Shown here: positions 1 to 5,036 of the stretch, piece after piece
Numbering within the stretch: position 1 is the first letter of the stretch
Layout: the number at the start of each line of letters is the position of its first letter
NCBI GenBank assembly: GCA_963519075.1
Contig: CAUQMH010000103.1
Span: forward strand, 1 to 5,036
DNA: 5,036 nt
Reading direction: 5' to 3'
Origin: JABCPE02 sp963519075
GTDB lineage: Bacteria > Bacteroidota > Bacteroidia > Flavobacteriales > Weeksellaceae
The notes under the pieces: model-generated
Seen by the model: the letters and a program-made list of their open reading frames with translations, nothing else
Told to the model about the DNA's origin: nothing
The model's database searches: none
Made by a program: the position numbers and the translations under genes

Positions 1-81
1 CTGCACAAAACAGCCCACGCCTGCCCTATTCAGAAAATTCTCACTGGCGAAATTGCTATAGAATCTGAAATGCTTCCTTAA
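1..81 (+). CDS. C-terminal end of an OsmC/Ohr-family protein (5'-truncated by window edge)
   Basis: Frame 1 is open from the first base to a TAA at 79-81 and encodes 26 residues, beginning LHKTAHACPIQKILTGEI and ending in MLP. The pattern A-x-CP-(I/V)-x-x-x-L-x-G-x-(I/V)-x-(I/V) is the usual C-terminus of OsmC/Ohr-type proteins, where the Cys of the 'CP' pair is one of the two redox cysteines that reduce organic hydroperoxides. That activity is known for the family; here only the second cysteine (residue 8 of the visible part) can be seen. The gene points toward sucB and stops 15 nt before the shared hairpin terminator, which supports a real gene end here. Start, length and first cysteine lie outside the window. 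Because only 26 residues are visible, the subfamily (OsmC, Ohr or YhfA-like) cannot be fixed, and an unrelated protein remains possible. Confidence 0.6.
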   Translation: MHKTAHACPIQKILTGEIAIESEMLP

Positions 82-96
82 AAAACTATTAGAAAC

Positions 97-138
97 AAAA
101 AAAATCAGAAATCTTCAAAAGGATTTCTGATTTTTTTT
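97..138. terminator. Bidirectional intrinsic terminator between convergent genes
   Basis: Positions 97-113 (AAAAAAAATCAGAAATC) are perfectly complementary to 122-138 (GATTTCTGATTTTTTTT), giving a 17-bp stem around the 8-nt loop TTCAAAAG. A T-A pair and a T-G wobble could shrink the loop to 4 nt. The outer 8 bp are A8/T8, so each strand presents a hairpin followed by a T tract. The hairpin starts 15 nt after the stop of the left-hand + gene and ends 9 nt short of the sucB stop codon on the - strand. It therefore fits as a shared terminator for both converging transcripts. The core stem is only moderately GC-rich, so efficiency is not predicted. Confidence 0.88.
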
Positions 139-147
139 AATGAATAT

Positions 148-1353
148 TTATAGCTCAAGTGCTTTTTTCTCATTGTTTTCCATAAGCAACTCCACTGGAT
201 TTTCTATGGCTCCTTTCACAGCCACTAAGAATCCTACAGACTCACGACCATCAATTATTCTATGGTCATAAGAAAGTGCCAGATACATCATCGGACGGAT
301 TTCTACCTGCCCATTGACAGCCACAGGGCGTTCTAAAATATTGTGCATTCCTAAAATCGCACTTTGTGGCGGATTGATAATCGGTGTAGAAAGCATAGAA
401 CCGAATGTTCCACCATTAGTAATGGTAAAAGTTCCGCCTGTCATTTCATCTACAGAAATATTCCCATCACGAACTTTAGTAGCTAAATCTTTTATTTTTA
501 ACTCAATACCTTTAAAGGACAAAGTCTCTGCATCTCTGATAATCGGTACCATAAGTCCTTTTGGCCCAGAAACCGCTACAGAGATATCACAAAAATCATA
601 ATTGATTTTTTGGTCGCCATCTATCGCCGCATTCACATCTGGATAAAGTTTCAAAGCTCTGGTAACCGCCTTGGTAAAGAAAGACATAAAACCAAGCCCT
701 ACGCCGTGTTTCTGTGAAAATTCTTCTTTATAAAGTTTTCTCAGTCTGAAAATTTCGCTCATATCCACCTCGTTGAAAGTAGTAAGCATAGCAGTTTCGT
801 TCTTCACAGAAACCAATCTAGCCGCCAGTTTTCTCCTCAAAACAGAAAGTTTCGTAACAGTCTGCTTGCGGTTTCCTTGCGTTCTTCCCATTGCTGCAAC
901 GGCTTTTATCGCATCTTCTTTGGTTATTTTTCCGCCCACTCCTGTTCCTGTAACTTTATCAGTATCAATGCTATTCTCCTTCAAAATCACTTTTGCCAAT
1001 GGAGAAGATGGATGAGATTCCTCTTTTTTAGGTTCTTGTGCAGGAATAGCCGCTGTTTGTGCTTCCACTTTCATTTCCGAAGCTGGTTTTTCTGCCTTCG
1101 CGGCTGCCCCTTGTGCAGACATATCTATAAGGCAGACTACCTGCCCTACTTTTACCACATCTCCTTCCTCGGCTTTTAGGGTAATTACCCCTGACTGCTC
1201 GGCTGGGAGTTCTAGTGTTGCCTTATCAGAATCTACCTCTGCTATTGGCTGGTCTTTTTCTACAAAATCGCCATCTTTTACTAACCAAGATGAAATTTCT
1301 ACTTCTGTGATGGATTCGCCTGGTGAAGGCACTTTCATTTCTAATATAGACAT
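148..1353 (-). CDS. sucB: 2-oxoglutarate dehydrogenase E2 component, dihydrolipoamide succinyltransferase
   Basis: This 401-residue protein (also called odhB) transfers the succinyl group from lipoyl-bound succinyl to CoA and forms the core of the cytoplasmic 2-oxoglutarate dehydrogenase complex. Three E2 modules are visible. The lipoyl domain is about residues 1-77, with the lipoylated lysine K44 in the motif EVDSDKATLELPA. An Ala/Lys/Glu/Pro-rich linker covers about 78-116. A peripheral-subunit-binding domain lies at about 117-152 (SPLAK...GTGVGGKITKEDA). The catalytic acyltransferase domain runs from about 168 to 401, with the HxxxD active-site motif in SYDHRIIDG (H364, D368). Length and order match typical SucB (about 400 residues, one lipoyl domain). 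The succinyl rather than acetyl assignment rests on the adjacent sucA and the PSPGESITEVEI N-terminus. The chosen start gives the expected short lead into the lipoyl domain. It lies 39 nt after sucA with no promoter-like motif between, so cotranscription is inferred. The binding domain has Lys where many homologues have Arg. Confidence 0.97.
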   Translation of the reverse strand: MSILEMKVPSPGESITEVEISSWLVKDGDFVEKDQPIAEVDSDKATLELPAEQSGVITLKAEEGDVVKVGQVVCLIDMSAQGAAAKAEKPASEMKVEAQTAAIPAQEPKKEESHPSSPLAKVILKENSIDTDKVTGTGVGGKITKEDAIKAVAAMGRTQGNRKQTVTKLSVLRRKLAARLVSVKNETAMLTTFNEVDMSEIFRLRKLYKEEFSQKHGVGLGFMSFFTKAVTRALKLYPDVNAAIDGDQKINYDFCDISVAVSGPKGLMVPIIRDAETLSFKGIELKIKDLATKVRDGNISVDEMTGGTFTITNGGTFGSMLSTPIINPPQSAILGMHNILERPVAVNGQVEIRPMMYLALSYDHRIIDGRESVGFLVAVKGAIENPVELLMENNEKKALEL

Positions 1354-1392
1354 AGCTCTAAGTCTTTATTTTATGTTAATAAACTCTATTGT

Positions 1393-4158
1393 TTATCCTA
1401 TTAAATTTTCCAAATCAAACACTCGCTGGATTACCTGTTTTTGGTTTTTATCAAAACCTTTGTGCGTACCTGGAGCAGGTGTACCGCTGGACACTGGAGC
1501 GATTACCTGAATATCTGTATTTCTCAAAATTCTCAGAATATACGCCCAAGCTCCCATATTTTCTGGTTCTTCCTGCACCCATACTATTTCTTTATTATGG
1601 GCATATCTGTTCATTATCCCTGCAAGAGTTTCCCTATCCAAAGGATACAGCTGTTCCAATCTTACCAATGCCACTCTTTCCTCATTTAGCTCTTCTCTTT
1701 TCGCTAAAAGTTCATAGTAGATTTTACCGCTACAAAGGGCTATTCTCTCCACTTTTTCAGCATTTATCAAGGTATCATCTATCAGAGTTTGGAACTCTCC
1801 ATTCGCCATTTCTTCAATTCCAGAAACTACTTTTGGATGTCTCAACAAGGATTTCGGAGTCATCACCACCAATGGCTTTCTAAATGGCAGTTTCATTTGT
1901 CTTCTAAGCAAATGGAAATAATTGGCCGGCGTGGTACAGTTTGCCACAAAAATATTTTCATTAGCACAAAGCGTAAGGAATCTTTCCAATCTCGCGGAAG
2001 AGTGCTCTGCACCCTGCCCTTCCATTCCGTGAGGAAGCAGCATCACAAGTCCGTTTTGGATTTTCCATTTTTCTTCTGCTGCTACCAAATATTGGTCTAT
2101 GATAATCTGCGCTCCATTGGCAAAATCCCCAAACTGCGCCTCCCAAATCGTAAGGGTTTTCGGAGATGCAAGGGCGTAGCCATAGTCAAAACCAAGAACA
2201 CCATATTCAGAAAGATGGGAATTATAGATATCAAATCTGCTGTCAGAAACATTTTTTAAATAAATATATTCTTCCTCTGTATCTTCCGTTTTCAAAACAG
2301 CGTGACGGTGAGAAAAAGTTCCACGCTCCACATCCTCGCCCGAAATACGGACATTATAGCCCTCTTTCAGCAGAGAAGCATACGCCAGCAACTCTCCTAA
2401 CGCCCAATCCAGCTCGTTGGTTTCCTGAACCATTTTCAATCGCTGCTGGAAAAGACGAATAATTTTATTAATAAATCTTTTATCGCTTGGAAGCACAAAA
2501 AGTTTCTGCGCTAATTCTTTTAATTCAGCTAAATCAAATCTGGTATCCACCTTTTCCAAGGCTTTTCCCACAGCTGATTTTGAGAAATCACGCCAATCTT
2601 CCTCCATGAAAATGGTCATTTGATTTCGTTCGATTTCCTTCGCTGCCTCAAAATTTTCATCCAAAAGAAGCTTAAACTCCTGCTCCATTTCTGCGATGAT
2701 TTCATCCGAAACGATGCCTTCCTGAAGCAGTTTTTGTTTATAAATTTTCCTTGGGTTAGGATGATTTGCGATTATATCATATAGTTTAGGCTGGGTAAAT
2801 CTCGGTTCATCCCCTTCGTTATGTCCATATTTTCGGTAACCTAAAAGATCTATATATACATCTTTATGGAATTTGGCTCTATAATCCGCCGCAAAACGAA
2901 TGGCATGCACCACAGCCTCCACATCATCAGCATTGATATGCATCACAGGCGAGTCTGTAACTTTCGCTATATCAGTACAATATGTAGAAGAACGAGCATC
3001 GAGATAGTTCGTCGTAAAGCCTACCTGATTATTCACAACGATATGCACCGTTCCACCTGTTTTATAGCCGTCCAGTGTCATCATCTGGGCGATTTCATAG
3101 ACAATTCCCTGCCCTGCGATGGCAGCATCTCCATGAATGACAATCGGTAAAACTTTGGTGTAATCTCCTTTGTATTGATCTATTTTCGCTCTACAAATCC
3201 CTTGAACCAAAGCTCCTACGGTTTCCAAGTGAGATGGGTTAGGAACGAGATTGATTCTAACCTCCTCGCCAGAAGCTGTTGTCACTCTTTTAGATGCACC
3301 GAGATGGTATTTCACATCACCAGAGAAAACATCTTCATCGAATTCCTTTCCTTCAAATTCGGAAAATATTTCTTTATATGATTTTTGGAAAATATTACTC
3401 AGAACATTCAGCCTCCCACGGTGAGCCATTCCCAGAACTACCTCGTCTACACCATGCTGAGAAGAGTAGCTGATAAGCTGGTCTACCGCTGGGATAAGGG
3501 ACTCACCACCTTCCAGAGAAAATCTTTTCTGCCCGACAAATTTGGTATGAAGAAAGCGCTCAAAAGCGATGGCTTGGTTTAGTTTATGCAAAATCTGGCG
3601 TTTTTCCTCTACGGAAAGAATCGGGTGATTTTCATTTTCTGAAATCCATTTTCTGATGAAATTTTTCTCCTCTACATTTTTGATATGAATATATTCCACT
3701 CCGATAGAGTCACAATATACCTGTTCCAAATGCTTTATAATATCTTCCAAAGTAGCTGGAGCAGCCATTCCGACTTGTGTAGCACAGTCGAATTTCTTGC
3801 CTAAATCAGCCTTTGTAAGACCAAAATTCTCAATATCAAGAGTCGGCGAATACTCTCTACGCTTCCTTACAGGATTGGTCTTGGTAAAAAGATGCCCTCT
3901 GGTACGATAAGCCTCAATGAGATTGATAACCTTAAATTCTGTGAGGATATCCTCTGGCACGGCGCCTGTATTTATGGCTGTCTGCACCACTTGAGAAACT
4001 TCCTGCACTGATTCTCCATAATTCTCTAATGCAAAATCAAAGCCCTGAAAAAACGACTTCCACGAAGGTTCTATACTATCAGGACTCTGAAGATATTGTT
4101 GATACATACTGTCTATCAACTCTATATGCGCTGTATTTAAAAATGAAAACCTATCCAT
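1393..4158 (-). CDS. sucA: 2-oxoglutarate dehydrogenase E1 component (thiamine-diphosphate dependent)
   Basis: This 921-residue protein (also called odhA) decarboxylates 2-oxoglutarate and passes the succinyl group to the lipoyl arm of SucB, the committed step of this TCA-cycle complex. The N-terminal 45 residues (MDRFSFLNTAHIELIDSMYQ, then a PSWKSFFQGFDF stretch) are the short E1o-specific N-terminal segment that in other species helps E1 bind E2. The ThDP-binding domain holds AHRGRLN (245-251), NPSHLE (307-312) and the cofactor/Mg motif GDA (343-345) to NNQ (376-378). The transketolase-like pyrimidine domain starts near 584. It contains SEY with the presumed catalytic Glu651, TLTIWEAQFGDFANGAQ (668-684) and LLPHGMEGQG (707-716). 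The C-terminal domain includes MTPKSLLRHP (766-775) and EEPENMGAW (863-871). Length is normal for the family and no frameshift is seen. M1 fits the flavobacterial family N-terminus. Two changes near the active site relative to E. coli are FDYGYA for FEYGYA and PHGM for PHGY. It is the first gene of a sucA-sucB pair. Confidence 0.98.
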   Translation of the reverse strand: MDRFSFLNTAHIELIDSMYQQYLQSPDSIEPSWKSFFQGFDFALENYGESVQEVSQVVQTAINTGAVPEDILTEFKVINLIEAYRTRGHLFTKTNPVRKRREYSPTLDIENFGLTKADLGKKFDCATQVGMAAPATLEDIIKHLEQVYCDSIGVEYIHIKNVEEKNFIRKWISENENHPILSVEEKRQILHKLNQAIAFERFLHTKFVGQKRFSLEGGESLIPAVDQLISYSSQHGVDEVVLGMAHRGRLNVLSNIFQKSYKEIFSEFEGKEFDEDVFSGDVKYHLGASKRVTTASGEEVRINLVPNPSHLETVGALVQGICRAKIDQYKGDYTKVLPIVIHGDAAIAGQGIVYEIAQMMTLDGYKTGGTVHIVVNNQVGFTTNYLDARSSTYCTDIAKVTDSPVMHINADDVEAVVHAIRFAADYRAKFHKDVYIDLLGYRKYGHNEGDEPRFTQPKLYDIIANHPNPRKIYKQKLLQEGIVSDEIIAEMEQEFKLLLDENFEAAKEIERNQMTIFMEEDWRDFSKSAVGKALEKVDTRFDLAELKELAQKLFVLPSDKRFINKIIRLFQQRLKMVQETNELDWALGELLAYASLLKEGYNVRISGEDVERGTFSHRHAVLKTEDTEEEYIYLKNVSDSRFDIYNSHLSEYGVLGFDYGYALASPKTLTIWEAQFGDFANGAQIIIDQYLVAAEEKWKIQNGLVMLLPHGMEGQGAEHSSARLERFLTLCANENIFVANCTTPANYFHLLRRQMKLPFRKPLVVMTPKSLLRHPKVVSGIEEMANGEFQTLIDDTLINAEKVERIALCSGKIYYELLAKREELNEERVALVRLEQLYPLDRETLAGIMNRYAHNKEIVWVQEEPENMGAWAYILRILRNTDIQVIAPVSSGTPAPGTHKGFDKNQKQVIQRVFDLENLIG

Positions 4159-4175
4159 TACATTTTAATTCTCCT
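4156..4175 (-). promoter_or_regulatory. sucA translation start region with AGGAG and overlapping AUG-UAA-AUG
   Basis: Reading the - strand, AGGAG (4175-4171) is followed 7 nt later by an ATG (4163-4161). That ATG is immediately closed by TAA (4160-4158), whose last base is the first base of the sucA ATG (4158-4156). The arrangement is ATGTAATG. The spacing of AGGAG suits the first ATG, while the sucA ATG is 12 nt away. The sucA ATG is preferred because protein homology starts there (MDRFSFLN). Bacteroidota rely little on Shine-Dalgarno pairing, so AGGAG may be incidental. Confidence 0.5.
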
Positions 4176-4190
4176 ACTTTTTTTGAGTTA

Positions 4191-4198
4191 CAAATTTA
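4191..4198 (-). promoter_or_regulatory. Candidate Bacteroidota -7 promoter element for the sucA-sucB operon
   Basis: On the - strand positions 4198-4191 read TAAATTTG, an exact match to TAnnTTTG, the -7 element known for the primary sigma factor of Bacteroidota. No perfect TTTG -33 element is present; the best candidate is TTTA, about 22 nt upstream and overlapping the last codon and stop of the upstream gene. If used, transcription would start near 4185 and give a 5' leader of roughly 25-30 nt. An 8-bp motif with two free positions in AT-rich DNA can occur by chance; its place between genes supports it. Confidence 0.5.
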
Positions 4199-4200
4199 TA

Positions 4201-4221
4201 AATTTTAGTCTTAATTTTAGT
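4201..4221. repeat. 9-bp direct repeat upstream of the sucA promoter candidate
   Basis: AATTTTAGT occurs at 4201-4209 and again at 4213-4221, separated by 3 nt (12-bp period). On the - strand it reads ACTAAAATT twice, directly upstream of the candidate TAAATTTG element. The first copy on that strand includes the TAA stop of the upstream gene. The repeat is exact but low in complexity, so it may be an operator half-site pair or a chance AT-rich repeat. Confidence 0.4.
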
Positions 4222-5036
4222 AAACTGGGAACGATAATTTCAGCACCATATCATTCTCATTATATGGAGCCTCCACAAATAATTCTTCCAGCTTTCCGTT
4301 TTGAAGAAGGTCTTTCTTTATCTTATCCAAAAGTTTGGCTATAGCTTTTGTTCGCTGTTCATATCCTCCTTTATAATAAATACTGTAATATTTTGATTTT
4401 TTAATGGTTCTAAAAGCAAAATTATTATCCGAAACATTCACTTTTTGGGACAATGGAACGCCATAGAAATACGAAACTTCTTTGTTTTTAAGCTCTCCCG
4501 CTTCTGTAAAAAGCACTGGCTCTCCGAACTCATCTTCTCGCTTTGAGAGGTCTTTGGTCACATAGCTGAAAACCCTATTGTGATTGATGACTATATTTTT
4601 AAACAACGCTCCTTTTTTATTAGATGTGCTCACATTTACCCCTAGAAACAGCCTTTCATCCTGCTCCTCTATCATGATGCTGTCATATTTTATCTGATTG
4701 AACATCACCTCTTTATCCACTTTCCCTGAAAGCAGATTGGTAAGGTTTTTGACACTTACAGTTACATTATTATTTATATAACTTTCTATATCAGAATCTG
4801 CCGCCTTAAACCTAAGCAACAGAGGATATTTAGGCGTATTTACCTGCCATACAATCTTGGTTTTATCTCCTTTTGGATAAAAATTTACATTGATTTTATA
4901 TGGAACTTCTTTTCGTTCTTGATACAACTCATAGTTGATGCTCTTATTTTCTTTCACCTTTCTGATAAAAACCTCTCCATATTTATTTTTGTCTTTTGTA
5001 TGATTGTAGCTCATGGAACTTCCCTCTCCTTCATAT
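4217..5036 (-). CDS. SRPBCC (polyketide-cyclase-like) / GyrI-like effector-binding domain protein, 5'-truncated
   Basis: The reading frame stays open through the right edge; the ATG at 5012-5014 is probably internal. The seven in-frame codons upstream of it give YEGEGSS, which continues into MSYNH. This resembles the 'G.G..y.w' strand of SRPBCC proteins, followed by a 'KGDKTKIVWQV' strand (residues 48-58, counted from the internal Met) like the usual G-TKVTW segment. Residues about 65-100 look helical and close that fold. From about 108 to the end the pattern is that of a GyrI/AraC-type effector-binding domain: GEPVLFTEAGE (164-174), YFYGVPLS (182-189), YYSIYYKGGYEQ (209-220), a helix of about 17 residues, and the final strand MVLKLSFPVY. 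Such domains bind small molecules; no ligand can be inferred here. No DNA-binding domain is visible, so a regulator role is not supported. Related proteins often begin with a membrane helix, which would lie outside the window. It ends 58 nt before sucA on the same strand; a functional link is unproven. The domain call is by pattern, and sequence divergence leaves some doubt. Confidence 0.72.
   Translation of the reverse strand, partial: YEGEGSSMSYNHTKDKNKYGEVFIRKVKENKSINYELYQERKEVPYKINVNFYPKGDKTKIVWQVNTPKYPLLLRFKAADSDIESYINNNVTVSVKNLTNLLSGKVDKEVMFNQIKYDSIMIEEQDERLFLGVNVSTSNKKGALFKNIVINHNRVFSYVTKDLSKREDEFGEPVLFTEAGELKNKEVSYFYGVPLSQKVNVSDNNFAFRTIKKSKYYSIYYKGGYEQRTKAIAKLLDKIKKDLLQNGKLEELFVEAPYNENDMVLKLSFPVY

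Noticed and set aside
1354..1392. Possible promoter or attenuator between sucA and sucB
   Set aside because: The 39-nt gap has no TAnnTTTG motif, and its only inverted repeat (TTTATT/AATAAA) is short and A/T only. Simple cotranscription is the better reading.
1389..1883. A 164-codon + strand open frame opposite the 3' end of sucA
   Set aside because: It lies wholly antisense to a well-conserved gene, is rich in Phe/Leu/Tyr/Ser as expected from the complement of coding DNA, and has no recognisable domain. It is a shadow.
1789..2259. A 156-codon + strand open frame antisense to sucA
   Set aside because: Low-complexity composition rich in His/Arg/Phe/Ser with no family resemblance; it overlaps the most conserved part of sucA, whose codon constraints explain it.
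5012..5034. Purine-rich AAGGAG-like sequence before an ATG as a ribosome-binding site for the right-hand gene
   Set aside because: The frame is open upstream and the residues encoded there fit the SRPBCC fold, so the ATG is probably an internal Met codon. Flavobacteria also make little use of such sites.
1..5036. A novel system such as defence, mobile element, CRISPR or RNA gene
   Set aside because: No tandem spaced repeats, transposase, integrase, terminal inverted repeats, tRNA-like cloverleaf or long non-coding stretch was found. About 97% of the window is covered by the four genes described.

Overview
The window reads as chromosomal housekeeping DNA from a flavobacterium (Bacteroidota, class Flavobacteriia). 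A Weeksellaceae genus such as Chryseobacterium, Riemerella or a relative is my best guess. The reasons are AT-rich DNA, proteins whose wording matches the flavobacterial form of the family (for example the SucA N-terminus and its long AEEKWKIQNGLVMLLPHG block), a TAnnTTTG-type promoter motif upstream of sucA, and weak or absent Shine-Dalgarno sequences. Genus assignment is inference from memory of protein families, not a database match.

Layout, left to right. Bases 1-81 (+) hold the last 26 codons of a gene that enters from the left; they look like the C-terminus of an OsmC/Ohr-family protein. A perfect 17-bp hairpin with A8/T8 flanks (97-138) lies between this gene and the convergent sucB and can serve as a terminator in both directions. 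sucB/odhB (148-1353, -) and sucA/odhA (1393-4158, -) follow, 39 nt apart, reading right to left as an E1-E2 operon. Upstream of sucA is a 58-nt gap with a candidate promoter, a 9-bp direct repeat and an odd AUG-UAA-AUG start region. From 4217 to the right edge (-) runs the C-terminal part of a two-domain protein, an SRPBCC (polyketide-cyclase-like) fold followed by a GyrI/AraC-effector-binding-like domain. Its true start lies outside the window.

SucA (E1, thiamine-diphosphate-dependent) decarboxylates 2-oxoglutarate and SucB (E2, lipoyl-bearing) transfers the succinyl group to CoA. With an E3 lipoamide dehydrogenase encoded elsewhere they form the 2-oxoglutarate dehydrogenase complex of the TCA cycle. 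The SRPBCC/GyrI-like gene is on the same strand just upstream of sucA, but nothing in the sequence links it functionally to the complex.

I see no mobile element, CRISPR array, tRNA, rRNA or defence system. The region is conserved and mostly ordinary; the points worth a second look are small: the start-stop codon pair at the sucA start, the likely mis-callable start of the right-hand gene, and some residue changes in E1 and E2.
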